This document shows positions 41,088-49,477 of a stretch of DNA of 64,000 nucleotides, in pieces (the first letter of the stretch is position 1; every line of letters begins with the position of its first letter). The translations under genes were made by a program, and so were the position numbers. Origin of the DNA: Aurantimonas coralicida DSM 14790 (GTDB taxonomy: Bacteria > Pseudomonadota > Alphaproteobacteria > Rhizobiales > Rhizobiaceae); NCBI RefSeq assembly GCF_000421645.1, contig NZ_ATXK01000003.1, forward strand, positions 310,001 to 374,000, given 5' to 3'. Below the pieces are notes generated by a model. The model was not told where the DNA came from. It made no database searches and was given only the letters and a program-made list of their open reading frames with translations.

Positions 41088-42692
41088 TCAGCTGCGGGAA
41101 TCCTCGACGATCATCCGGGCGGCCTTTTCGGCGATCATGATCGTCGGCGAGTTGGTGTTGCCGGAGGTGATGGTCGGCATCACCGAGGCGTCGGCGACCC
41201 GCAGCCCTTCAATGCCGCGCACCCGCAGCCGTTCGTCGACCACGGCGCCGGCATCGCCGTCCGGCCCCATCTTCGCCGTCCCGACCGGATGGAAGATGGT
41301 CGTGCCGAGATCGCCTGCCGCCACCAGCATGTCATCGTCCGACACGACATGGGCACCCGGCTTGTATTCTTCCGGCTTGTAGGGCGCGAGCGGCGACTGG
41401 GCGACGATCCGGCGGGCCCATTTCAGGCTGTCCACCGCGACCTGTCGGTCCTCGTCCGTGGAGAGATAGTTGGGCGAGATGTCCGGCGTGTCCTCGACCA
41501 GAGAGCCGGTCAGGTGGACGCTGCCGCGGCTCGTCGGTCGCAGATTGCAGACGCTGGCAGTGAAGGCGGAGAACGGGTGGAGACCCTTGCCCCAGTCGTC
41601 GAGGGAGAGCGGCTGGAAGTGGAATTCCAGATCCGCGGTCGCCCGGTCCGGGCGCGACTTGACGAAGGCCCCGACCTGGCTCGGCGCCATGGTCATCGGC
41701 CCACGGCGGCGCAGCGCGTAGTCCGCGCCCATCATCGCCCGGCGGAAGAGGTTCTTGTATTCGCTGTTCAGCGTCTTGATGCCGTCGACCCTGTAGATCG
41801 GCCGGATCTGCAGATGGTCCTGCAGATTCTCGCCGACGCCGGGCAGGTGCCGGACCGGGGCGATGCCGTGCGGCCGCAGGCGGTCGGTGTCGCCGATGCC
41901 GGACCGCTCGAGGATCAGCGGCGTGCCGACCGCGCCGGCCGACAGCACGATCTCGCCGGCCGCCTTCGCCTCGAAGGTCTGGCCGTCACGGCGATATTGC
42001 AGCGAGACGGCGCGCCCATCCTTGACCGTGACCCGGTCGATCATCACGCCGGTCACGACCTTCAGGTTCGGCCGGTGCAGGACCGGCTTCAGGAAGCCGC
42101 GTGCTGCGCTCCAGCGTCGCCCGCCCTTCTGGTTGACCTGGAAATAGGCCGAGCCCTCGTTGTCGCCGGTGTTGAAGTCATCGATCTTGGGCACGCCGGC
42201 CGCATGTGCCGCGTCCCGGACCCGGTCGAGGATCTCCCAGCGGATGCGCGGATGCTCGACCCGCCATTCGCCACCCGCGCCGTGAAACTCGCTCGGACCG
42301 TCGGCATGGTCCTCGATCGCCTTGAACAGCGGCAGCACGTCGTCCCAGCCCCAGCCCCGGAGGCCGAGCTGGCGCCAATGGTCGTAGTCCGCCGCCTGGC
42401 CGCGCATGTAGATCATGGCGTTGATCGCGGACGATCCGCCGAGGGTCTTGCCGCGCGGATAGGAGAGGGCCCGCCCGTTCAGCCCGGCCTGGGCCGACGT
42501 CTTGAACATCCAGTCCGAGCGCGGATTGCCGATGGCGAAGAGATAGCCGACCGGGATGTGGAACCAGATCCAGTTGTCCTTGCCGCCCCCCTCCAGAAGC
42601 AACACGCGATTGCGCGGATTGGCGGAGAGCCGGTTGGCGAGGACGCATCCGGCCGAACCGGCCCCGGCGACGATATAGTCGAATTCTTCCAT
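41088..42692 (-). CDS. GMC family FAD-dependent alcohol/choline dehydrogenase-like oxidoreductase
   Basis: 534 residues. FAD-binding GxGxxG at G10-x-G12-x-x-G15 (IVAGAGSAGCVLANRLS), GMC signature 1 'PRGKTLGGSSAINAMIYMRG' and signature 2 'GAVGTPLILERSGIG'. The C-terminal catalytic part is HPVGTAKMG with GNTNSPTIMIAEKAA. Related to choline and polyethylene-glycol dehydrogenases. Although choXWV lies about 6 kb away, it is not in an operon with it and the typical BetA sequence features are not evident, so the substrate is left open. A small AGCCGAA/TTCGGCT hairpin sits at 42704-42720. Confidence 0.87.
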   Translation of the reverse strand: MEEFDYIVAGAGSAGCVLANRLSANPRNRVLLLEGGGKDNWIWFHIPVGYLFAIGNPRSDWMFKTSAQAGLNGRALSYPRGKTLGGSSAINAMIYMRGQAADYDHWRQLGLRGWGWDDVLPLFKAIEDHADGPSEFHGAGGEWRVEHPRIRWEILDRVRDAAHAAGVPKIDDFNTGDNEGSAYFQVNQKGGRRWSAARGFLKPVLHRPNLKVVTGVMIDRVTVKDGRAVSLQYRRDGQTFEAKAAGEIVLSAGAVGTPLILERSGIGDTDRLRPHGIAPVRHLPGVGENLQDHLQIRPIYRVDGIKTLNSEYKNLFRRAMMGADYALRRRGPMTMAPSQVGAFVKSRPDRATADLEFHFQPLSLDDWGKGLHPFSAFTASVCNLRPTSRGSVHLTGSLVEDTPDISPNYLSTDEDRQVAVDSLKWARRIVAQSPLAPYKPEEYKPGAHVVSDDDMLVAAGDLGTTIFHPVGTAKMGPDGDAGAVVDERLRVRGIEGLRVADASVMPTITSGNTNSPTIMIAEKAARMIVEDSRS

Positions 42693-42885
42693 GACCTCGC
42701 TCTAGCCGAAACTTTCGGCTTGGGGAATGTCGGCCGGTGCGGTCGATTGCGCGCAGCCGTTACGGAAGTCGCGCGCTCGCCATCGCGCAAAACCTTCGCG
42801 ATACCGGCCGGATCTGCCTGCTTCTTAAGCACTCATAGAGGGCTTTCCCATTCACTGAGATGACCGAAGAATAGGCCGTAACGCC

Positions 42886-44490
42886 ATGGCGAAGCTTGTC
42901 AGTCTGTTCATCTCCCGTCGCCAGCAGACGATCATCGCGATCGTCGTGGGGAGCTTGATCTTTCTTGTGCTGACCGGCGGGGCCGGTGTGTTCGCGCTGT
43001 ACGAGGCGCGTCAGTCGATGCGGGCCGAGAGCCGCGTGGCGCTGGCGCCCTACGCCCAGATCCGCCGGAATCTCGACTCGACCTTTGCCGAGCTGGAAAA
43101 GCAGGTCACGGCCGCGCCCTGCAGCGCTGAATTCCGGGAACAGCTCCGCCGCGTGGCCTTCCTTCCGGACGGCTTCCACGAGTTCCTCTACGTTGTTGAT
43201 GGCGCGGCGCTTTGCTCGGCCAGCATCGGGGTGTTCGAGACACCCCTGCAGTTCGGCGAGCCGGACATCCGGGTCGGCGCGGAGACCGTCGTCTGGATGC
43301 AGCGCGACCTGTCCTTCTCGGGATTCGAGGGTCTCTTTGGGAGCATCGTCCAGGAAGGCGACTTCGCCATTGTCGTGCGTCAGGACGAAGTGCCGCACGC
43401 GGTCCCGCAATGGATGGAGTTCGAGACCGTTGCAACGGCTTCGAGCGGTCGTCGATGGCACCTCGATGGCGTCGAGGGTGTCTTCGATGCCAACCGCCAG
43501 GCCGCCATCGACGGCACCGCGCCGCTGTCCGGCACCGTTCGCAGCATCGATTGCGGCGACGACGGAATGATCTGCGTGGCCACCCAGGCCTCGCTGACCT
43601 CCCTGCTCGCACGCGTAGCGCCCTATGCCATCGTGGCGCTCCTGTTCTCTGCGCTGCTGTCGGCTGTCCTTGCCATCCAGGCGCGCGCGCTGATCGTCCG
43701 GCGCTGGGCCTTCGATGCACGCTTTCGCCGCTATCTCGACGCAGAGACCGTGGTGTGCGGCTACCAGCCGATCATGGAGCTCGCGACCGGCCGCATCGCC
43801 GGCTGCGAGGTGCTGGCGCGCTGGCGCGACATCGACGACACCATCGTCTATCCGGACCGCTTCATTCCGCTGGTCGAGCGCTACGGCCTGACCCGGCAGT
43901 TCACCCGGATGGTGGTCGAGAAGGCGCACCGCGAACTCTCCGCCGCGATGCCGGCGGGGCTGTTGCTGAAGGTCACGTTCAACGTCTTCCCGCGCGATCT
44001 CGACAGTGCCGTGCTCTGCGACATCTTCGGGCCGTTCCTCGCCGAGCCTGAGCGCTTCCGGGTGATCATCGAACTCGTCGAAAGCGACGCCATCGACATG
44101 GAGACGGCGCCCCGCGAGATCGAGAGGCTGCGCGACACCGGCATCCGCACCTACATCGACGACTTCGGCAGCGGCTATTCGAACATCCAGAACCTGGCGG
44201 CGCTGTCGGTGGACGGGGTCAAGCTGGACCGTGCCTTTGCCATGGCGCCGGCCGACAGCATGATGGCCCGGATGCTGTATCACGCCGTGGAGATGATCCA
44301 TTCCTCCGGCCGGATGATGGTGGTCGAGGGAATCGAGACGGCCGAACGTCTCGAGGAATTACGCGCCTTCCGCCCGGCGATCGACTTCGTGCAGGGCTAC
44401 CACATCTCGCGGCCCCTCGGGATCGAGCCCTTCGCGGGATTCCTTGCCGACGCAAGCCGTCCGGATCAGCTCATCGCGAAGGCCGCATAG
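42886..44490 (+). CDS. EAL-domain c-di-GMP phosphodiesterase with CSS-type periplasmic sensor
   Basis: 534 residues. TM1 (about 14-40) and TM2 (about 242-265) bracket a periplasmic domain with Cys residues at 'APCSAEF', 'ALCSASIG', 'SIDCGD' and 'MICVA', the disulfide-bearing CSS-motif layout whose oxidation state controls activity. The EAL domain reads 'YQPIMELATGRIAGCEVLARW' (EVL variant), 'NVFPRDL', 'IELVESDAID', 'YIDDFGSGYSNIQNL', 'VKLDRAF', 'VVEGIETAERL' and 'FVQGYHISRPL'. The metal and catalytic residues are all present, so it should be an active phosphodiesterase tied to periplasmic redox. Confidence 0.92.
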   Translation: MAKLVSLFISRRQQTIIAIVVGSLIFLVLTGGAGVFALYEARQSMRAESRVALAPYAQIRRNLDSTFAELEKQVTAAPCSAEFREQLRRVAFLPDGFHEFLYVVDGAALCSASIGVFETPLQFGEPDIRVGAETVVWMQRDLSFSGFEGLFGSIVQEGDFAIVVRQDEVPHAVPQWMEFETVATASSGRRWHLDGVEGVFDANRQAAIDGTAPLSGTVRSIDCGDDGMICVATQASLTSLLARVAPYAIVALLFSALLSAVLAIQARALIVRRWAFDARFRRYLDAETVVCGYQPIMELATGRIAGCEVLARWRDIDDTIVYPDRFIPLVERYGLTRQFTRMVVEKAHRELSAAMPAGLLLKVTFNVFPRDLDSAVLCDIFGPFLAEPERFRVIIELVESDAIDMETAPREIERLRDTGIRTYIDDFGSGYSNIQNLAALSVDGVKLDRAFAMAPADSMMARMLYHAVEMIHSSGRMMVVEGIETAERLEELRAFRPAIDFVQGYHISRPLGIEPFAGFLADASRPDQLIAKAA

Positions 44491-44543
44491 GGTTTCGGAA
44501 GATTGCCGGAACCGATCGCGCCGCCGGCTAGCAGCCTTTCCCA

Positions 44544-44571
44544 TTGCCCTTTGGGGCCGGGTCGTCTATCC
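44544..44571 (+). promoter_or_regulatory. Putative trp leader promoter
   Basis: TTGCCC (44544-44549), 16 bases, CTATCC (44566-44571). Only seven bases separate the -10 from the trpL ATG, so transcription should start at or within about a base of that ATG, giving a leaderless mRNA. Confidence 0.6.
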
Positions 44572-44578
44572 GATTCCC

Positions 44579-44623
44579 ATGGACACGATGATCTCTGCAA
44601 AGAACTGGTGGTGGGCTCGCTGA
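44579..44623 (+). CDS. trpL: trp leader peptide
   Basis: 14 residues, MDTMISAKNWWWAR, with three consecutive TGG codons followed by Ala-Arg-stop. The WWWAR ending is that of the rhizobial trpL leader I know from Sinorhizobium meliloti. It precedes trpE(G) with a clear terminator between. Ribosome stalling at the Trp codons when tryptophan is scarce should favour the antiterminator. Confidence 0.9.
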   Translation: MDTMISAKNWWWAR

Positions 44624-44660
44624 TAGCGGCCGGACCATCACGCATGTGATCAGTACCTCA

Positions 44661-44691
44661 AGGCCGCCTCGGATCATCCGGCGGCCTTTTT
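44661..44691 (+). terminator. trp attenuator terminator
   Basis: Stem AGGCCGCC/GGCGGCCT around an 11-base loop, ending in T5 (44687-44691). Lies 37 bases after the trpL stop and 66 before trpE(G). Confidence 0.92.
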
Positions 44692-44757
44692 GCTATGTCG
44701 CCGGGGGTCCGGGCACGAGACCCGCAACGAGCTTGTCGCAAGACCCGGAGAAGATTC

Positions 44758-46947
44758 ATGGTGACCGAACAGACCGAAGACGGACGGGAACGGTATGTGA
44801 CCGCCGGAGGCATCGTCATCACCCGCAGCCGGCAGGCCGTGGCGTATGAGGGCGCGATCGAGCCCTATTTCGACTGGCTCGACACCCGCCGCGGGGCCGT
44901 CCTGTTCTCCAACTACGAATATCCCGGCCGCTACACGCGCCAGGACGTCGCCTTCGTCGATCCGCCGCTGGTCATCTCGTCGGACAGGCGCGACATGCGC
45001 ATCGAGGCGCTGAACCCGCGCGGCCGTGTGCTGCTCGGCTTCATCGACGCGGCGCTGGCCGGCAATGACGACATCGCGAGCCGCACGCGTAGCGACGACA
45101 TCATCGACCTGACCATCGTCGAGCCGACCGCGGCGGTGACCGAGGAAGAGCGTTCGCGCATGCCGAGCGTCTTTTCCGTGCTGCGGACCATCGTGTCGCT
45201 GTTCCGCTCCGAGGAGGGGCGCGAACTCGGCCTCTACGGCGCCTTCGGCTACGATCTCGCCTATCAGTTCGAGCCGGTGCCGGAAGTGCTGGAGCGCGAT
45301 GCCGAGCGCCGCGACCTGGTGCTGTACCTGCCCGACGAGCTGCTCGAGGTCGATCACTATTCGGCCTCGGCATTCCGGACCCGCTACGACTTCGCCATGG
45401 ACGGCGCCTCGACGGAAGGTCTGGAAGGCGGCGGGCCGGATGCGCCCTTCGCGCCCTCGGATCGGATCCCGCCGCGCGGCGACCACAAGCCTGGCGAATA
45501 TGCCGACCTCGTGCGCTCCGCCAAGGAGAAGTTCATGCGCGGCGATCTCTTCGAGGTCGTGCCCGGGCAGGTCTTCTACGAGCGCGCCGAACACCGGCCA
45601 TCGGAAATCTCGCGCCGGCTTAAGGCGGTGAACCCGTCGCCTTACTCGTTCTTCGTCAATCTCGGGTCAAACGAGTTCCTGATCGGCGCGTCGCCGGAGA
45701 TGTTCGTGCGGGTCAACGGTCGCCGGGTCGAGACCTGCCCGATCTCCGGCACGATCAAGCGCGGCGACGACGCCATCGCCGATTCCGAGCAGATCCTGAA
45801 GCTTTTGAACTCCAAGAAGGACGAGTCGGAGCTGACCATGTGTTCCGACGTCGACCGCAACGACAAGAGCCGGGTCTGCGATCCGGGCTCGGTGCGGGTG
45901 ATCGGCCGGCGCCAGATCGAGATGTATTCGCGCCTGATCCATACGGTCGATCACATCGAAGGTCGGCTGCGCGACGGCATGGACGCCTTCGACGCCTTCC
46001 TCTCCCATGCCTGGGCGGTGACCGTGACCGGTGCACCCAAGCTGTGGGCCATGCGCTTCATCGAGAACAACGAGAAGAGCCCGCGCACCTGGTATGGCGG
46101 CGCCGTCGGCATGGTGCATTTCAACGGCGACATGAACACCGGCCTGACCCTGCGCACGATCCGTCTGAAGGACGGCATCGCGGAAGTGCGGGCCGGCGCG
46201 ACGCTGCTCTACGATTCGAACCCCGAGGACGAAGAGGCCGAGACCGAACTGAAGGCCTCGGCGCTGATCGGCGCCATCCGCGAGGCGGGTGCGCCCGATC
46301 CGGCCGCCGCCAAGCGCGATTCCGCCAAGGTGGGGGAGGGGCTGCGCATCCTCCTCGTCGATCACGAGGATTCCTTCGTCCATACGCTGGCGAACTATTT
46401 CCGCCAGACCGGCGCCGAGGTCTCGACGGTCCGCACGCCGGTGCCGGCCGAGATCTTCGAGCGGATCGCACCGGATCTGGTGGTACTGTCGCCGGGACCG
46501 GGCAATCCGTCCGACTTCGATTGCAAGGGCACCATTGCCCGGGCGCGCGAGCACGGCGCGGCGATCTTCGGCGTCTGCCTCGGTCTCCAGGCCCTGGCCG
46601 AAGCCTATGGCGGCACACTGCGGACGCTGCACATGCCGGTGCACGGCAAGCCGTCGCGCATCCGCATTTCCGATCCTGGCATCATCTTCGCCGGCCTGCC
46701 GGCAGAGGTCACCGTCGGGCGCTACCACTCGATCTTCGCCGATCCCGTCCGTCTGCCCAAGGACTTCAACGTGACCGCCGAGACGGAGGACGGCATCGTC
46801 ATGGCCTTCGAGCACCGGACCGAACCGGTCGCGGCCGTGCAGTTTCATCCGGAGAGCATCATGAGCCTGGGCGGCGATGCCGGCATGCGGATGATCGAGA
46901 ACATCGTCGCGGCACTTCCGCGCCGGGCCCGCGAACAGGCGGCCTGA
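44758..46947 (+). CDS. trpE: Anthranilate synthase, fused TrpE-TrpG
   Basis: 729 residues from the ATG at 44758 (GGAGAAG upstream). Component I (about 1-515) carries '[27 protein letters not shown]', '[10 protein letters not shown]' and '[17 protein letters not shown]'. Component II (about 540-729) is a class I glutamine amidotransferase with nucleophile Cys in [15 protein letters not shown] and the His-Glu pair in [12 protein letters not shown]. The fusion, called trpE(G), is typical of rhizobia and a few other alphaproteobacteria. First committed step to tryptophan from chorismate and glutamine. Controlled by the attenuator directly upstream. Confidence 0.97.
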   Translation: MVTEQTEDGRERYVTAGGIVITRSRQAVAYEGAIEPYFDWLDTRRGAVLFSNYEYPGRYTRQDVAFVDPPLVISSDRRDMRIEALNPRGRVLLGFIDAALAGNDDIASRTRSDDIIDLTIVEPTAAVTEEERSRMPSVFSVLRTIVSLFRSEEGRELGLYGAFGYDLAYQFEPVPEVLERDAERRDLVLYLPDELLEVDHYSASAFRTRYDFAMDGASTEGLEGGGPDAPFAPSDRIPPRGDHKPGEYADLVRSAKEKFMRGDLFEVVPGQVFYERAEHRPSEISRRLKAVNPSPYSFFVNLGSNEFLIGASPEMFVRVNGRRVETCPISGTIKRGDDAIADSEQILKLLNSKKDESELTMCSDVDRNDKSRVCDPGSVRVIGRRQIEMYSRLIHTVDHIEGRLRDGMDAFDAFLSHAWAVTVTGAPKLWAMRFIENNEKSPRTWYGGAVGMVHFNGDMNTGLTLRTIRLKDGIAEVRAGATLLYDSNPEDEEAETELKASALIGAIREAGAPDPAAAKRDSAKVGEGLRILLVDHEDSFVHTLANYFRQTGAEVSTVRTPVPAEIFERIAPDLVVLSPGPGNPSDFDCKGTIARAREHGAAIFGVCLGLQALAEAYGGTLRTLHMPVHGKPSRIRISDPGIIFAGLPAEVTVGRYHSIFADPVRLPKDFNVTAETEDGIVMAFEHRTEPVAAVQFHPESIMSLGGDAGMRMIENIVAALPRRAREQAA

Positions 46948-46951
46948 CACG

Positions 46952-47875
46952 GTGAGCGGCGGGTCGGAGATGGCGGCGGGTGCTGGTGCCCCGCTGGTGA
47001 AGCGCATTGCCATGGCGTCGGTCGCCGTGGCGGTGATCGTGCTTGCGATCAAATACGCCGCTTACCGGATGACCGGGTCGGTCGCGCTGTTCTCCGACGC
47101 GCTGGAATCCATCGTCAACGTCGTCGCCGGCCTGATCGCGCTCTGGGCGGTCACGCTGAGCTACAAGCCGGCCGACAGCGACCACCCCTTCGGTCACACC
47201 AAGGCGGAATATCTGTCCGCGGTGATCGAGGGCGTGCTGATCGTTCTGGCGGCGCTGCTCATCCTGCGCGAGGCATGGCAGGCCTATCTGGTGCCGCGGG
47301 CGATGGAGGAGCCGCTGATCGGCATCGCCATCAATGCCGCGGCAACGACCATCAATGCCGTCTGGGCGACCTATCTGATCCGCCAGGGCGCCGCCCGGCG
47401 CTCGCCCGCGCTTGCGGCGGACGGGCGCCACATCATGGCGGATGTCGTGACCTCCGTCGGCGTCATCGGCGGCTTGCTGATCGCCACCAGCACCGGCTGG
47501 ACGATCCTCGATCCGCTAATGGCGGCCCTCGTCGCCCTGAATATCCTGCGCGAAGGGTATCTCGTCGTCATGAGCTCGCTGTCCGGGCTGATGGACCGTG
47601 CGATCGACCCGGAGGAGGAGGCCACCGTCCGCGACATCATCTCCTCGCATGCGGATGGAGCGCTCGAAGTTCACGATCTGAAGACACGGCTGGCCGGCCG
47701 GGCGATCTTCATCGAGTTTCACATGGTCGTGCCGGAAACCATGACCGTCGGCATTGCCCATGAAATCTGCGATCGCATCGAGGATGCGCTGCAGGTGGCC
47801 TTCGACGGGGCCCGGGTGTCGATCCATGTCGAGCCGGAAGGCGAGGCCAAGCAGACGGGCGTACCGGTTCTCTGA
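46952..47875 (+). CDS. Cation diffusion facilitator (CDF) metal exporter
   Basis: 307 residues from a GTG at 46952, 4 bases after trpE(G); an ATG at 46970 is an alternative. About six membrane segments: 'ALFSDALESIVNVVAGLIALWAV' gives the TM2 metal site, 'DHPFGHTKAEYLSAVIEG' the family HPFGH motif, and 'ADGRHIMADVVTSVGVI' the TM5 HxxxD. A C-terminal ferredoxin-like cytoplasmic domain (about 215-300) follows. Zinc, iron or manganese export is possible; the TM2 Asp with TM5 His-Asp hints at zinc or iron. Likely co-transcribed with trpE(G), a curious pairing with no clear functional link. Confidence 0.88.
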   Translation: MSGGSEMAAGAGAPLVKRIAMASVAVAVIVLAIKYAAYRMTGSVALFSDALESIVNVVAGLIALWAVTLSYKPADSDHPFGHTKAEYLSAVIEGVLIVLAALLILREAWQAYLVPRAMEEPLIGIAINAAATTINAVWATYLIRQGAARRSPALAADGRHIMADVVTSVGVIGGLLIATSTGWTILDPLMAALVALNILREGYLVVMSSLSGLMDRAIDPEEEATVRDIISSHADGALEVHDLKTRLAGRAIFIEFHMVVPETMTVGIAHEICDRIEDALQVAFDGARVSIHVEPEGEAKQTGVPVL

Positions 47876-48032
47876 CCCCGCCGGCTCGCCAAGGCTCTGA
47901 GACCAGGGGCAGCCCCTTGAAATCAAACGACGATTGCTTGCCATTTCCCGCCGCAGCGGCAATAGCTGGCGGCGGAAGGGACGCTGGAGTCGTGACGGGT
48001 TCGCGGCGCACTGCAACTGGACGGGGATCACC

Positions 48033-49130
48033 ATGGGGGTCGACATCGGCGCGCCGCGCGGCAGGGCCAATCTCGCCGGCCTGAACGGCGTGCAGGCGTT
48101 TCTCATCGCCATCTCCTGGCGCGAGAGGCCGGTGCTTCGCTGGGTCTTCGCCATCGTGGCGATCGGGCTCGCCTTCTGGGTCCGCTACGGGCTGGACGAG
48201 CAATTGCCGGCCGGCTTCCCGTATCTGTCGTTCTTCCCGGCCGTCATCATCACGACCTTCCTCGCCGGCACGGCGCCGGGAGCGCTGGTCGGTCTCCTTG
48301 GCGGCCTGTCGGCCTGGTACTTCTTCATTCCGCCCTTCGATTCCTTCCTGCTCACCGGCGGTTCGCTGCTGGCGCTGGTCTTCTACGTCTTCATCGTGAC
48401 GGTCGACATCGTGCTGATCCACTGGATGCACGTCGCGCTCGACCGGCTGACCGTCGAGAAGGAGGCGACCGCCCGCTACGCAAACGAGCGCGACCTCCTG
48501 TTCCGCGAGCTCCAGCACCGGGTCTCCAACAATCTCGCCGTGGTGTCGGCGCTCTTGAACACCCAGGCGCGCGTGTCCTCCTCCGCCGAGGCGACAGCCG
48601 CCCTGCAGCAGGCCTCCGCCCGCATCGGCCTCGTGTCGAAGATCCAGCGCCAGCTCCACGATCCGAGCCGCCAGAGCCTCGACATGGCGCCCTATCTGGC
48701 GCAGCTCGGGCCGGACCTCCTGGCGGCATCGGGGGTGACCAACGTCACCTATCTGACCGATGTCGCGCCCACCGAGGTGGATGCCGAGACGGCCGTGCCG
48801 CTGGCGCTGATCGTGACCGAACTGATCTCCAACGCGATCGAGCATGGCTGCGCCGACGGCCGGCCGGGCACCATCCGGGTCTCGCTTCGCCGCGAGGACA
48901 TGGCGGGCACTGCGGGCGAGGGCTGGACCCAGCGGCTGCAGGTCGCCGACGACGGGCCCGGCTGGCCGGACGGCTTTTCCATTGCCGCGTCCCGCAATCT
49001 CGGCATGCGCATCGTCGCCTCTCTGACCCAGCAGATCGGCGGACGCTTCGAGACGTCGAACGACGGCGGCGCGGTGGCGACGCTCGTCTTCGAGGCGCGG
49101 CCGGCCTTCGCGCAAGCGCCGGCGGACTGA
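48033..49130 (+). CDS. Membrane sensor histidine kinase, DUF4118 plus HisKA_2
   Basis: 365 residues from the ATG at 48033. An N-terminal DUF4118-like membrane module (about 35-137) with 'SFFPAVIITTFLAGTAPGALVGLLGGLSAWYFFIPP' is typical of the KdpD-type sensor region. The kinase core has the HisKA_2 H-box 'RELQHRVSNNLAVVSALL' (H162), N-box 'LALIVTELISNAIEHG' and G-box 'VADDGPGWPDGF'. No receiver domain and no response regulator next door, so the partner is encoded elsewhere. HisKA_2 and HWE kinases can phosphorylate PhyR-type regulators, but this link is speculative here. A GC-rich inverted repeat lies at about 47947-47976. Confidence 0.87.
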   Translation: MGVDIGAPRGRANLAGLNGVQAFLIAISWRERPVLRWVFAIVAIGLAFWVRYGLDEQLPAGFPYLSFFPAVIITTFLAGTAPGALVGLLGGLSAWYFFIPPFDSFLLTGGSLLALVFYVFIVTVDIVLIHWMHVALDRLTVEKEATARYANERDLLFRELQHRVSNNLAVVSALLNTQARVSSSAEATAALQQASARIGLVSKIQRQLHDPSRQSLDMAPYLAQLGPDLLAASGVTNVTYLTDVAPTEVDAETAVPLALIVTELISNAIEHGCADGRPGTIRVSLRREDMAGTAGEGWTQRLQVADDGPGWPDGFSIAASRNLGMRIVASLTQQIGGRFETSNDGGAVATLVFEARPAFAQAPAD

Positions 49131-49159
49131 GCGGGCGCCCGCGACTGTTGCATTTTCGG

Positions 49160-49187
49160 CTTGCCATCGACGGATTTGCGGCTACTC
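49160..49187 (+). promoter_or_regulatory. Putative leu leader promoter
   Basis: CTTGCC (49160-49165), 16 bases, CTACTC (49182-49187). The leader ATG follows after 8 bases, so the transcript would begin at or near the ATG, mirroring the trp leader promoter 4.6 kb upstream. Confidence 0.55.
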
Positions 49188-49195
49188 TTCGCCGC

Positions 49196-49315
49196 ATGAA
49201 CGCGACGCCATCCACTTTCGGCATGATCGCGGCCCAGAGCCGGGCCGGCGATGCCGCGCGTCCGCTCTCGCTTCTACGCCTTCTCCTTCTTAGCTGCGGC
49301 CGTCGGACCCGTTGA
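49196..49315 (+). CDS. leu leader peptide
   Basis: 39 residues from the ATG at 49196 (an internal ATG at 49223 would give 30). Near the C-terminus it reads PLSLLRLLLLSCGRRTR, that is, seven Leu in nine codons (CTC, CTT, CTA, CTT, CTC, CTT, CTT), then stop at 49313-49315. A Leu-codon cluster directly before leuA is the hallmark of attenuation by leucyl-tRNA availability. No Shine-Dalgarno sequence, consistent with a leaderless start. Confidence 0.82.
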   Translation: MNATPSTFGMIAAQSRAGDAARPLSLLRLLLLSCGRRTR

Positions 49316-49383
49316 CCTGAAGGGGGCGTCCGGCGGTCGAGCCGGCACTGTGGTCCGACCCGGCCCGCGCGCTCAGCCCCTCT
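49302..49383 (+). promoter_or_regulatory. leuA attenuator structures
   Basis: GTCGGACC (49302-49309, within the last leader codons) is perfectly complementary to GGTCCGAC (49352-49359). Competing helices are CCGGC/GCCGG (49330-49345) and AGGGG near 49321 with CCCCT at 49377-49381. This mutually exclusive set fits antiterminator and terminator alternatives. I do not see a canonical T-run, so the block could act on translation or through Rho. The rest of the 347-base gap shows no gene. Confidence 0.55.
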
Positions 49384-49477
49384 CGCTTTACAAGACGGTT
49401 CCAATTGCCGATGACCGGCCAGATGCGCGCGAAGCCGCCGCAGCCGTCATCCGCCCAGCGATCAAGGTGCGAAGACC

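Larger units (their letters stand above)
44579..44691 (+). ncRNA. trp attenuator RNA (rnTrpL-like)
   Basis: About 113 nucleotides from the leader ATG to the terminator T-run. GCGGCC at 44626-44631 can pair with GGCCGC at 44662-44667 as antiterminator; the latter also forms the 5' arm of the terminator stem. In S. meliloti the released attenuator rnTrpL acts in trans as a small RNA and its peptide has its own activity; the same here is inference. Confidence 0.7.
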
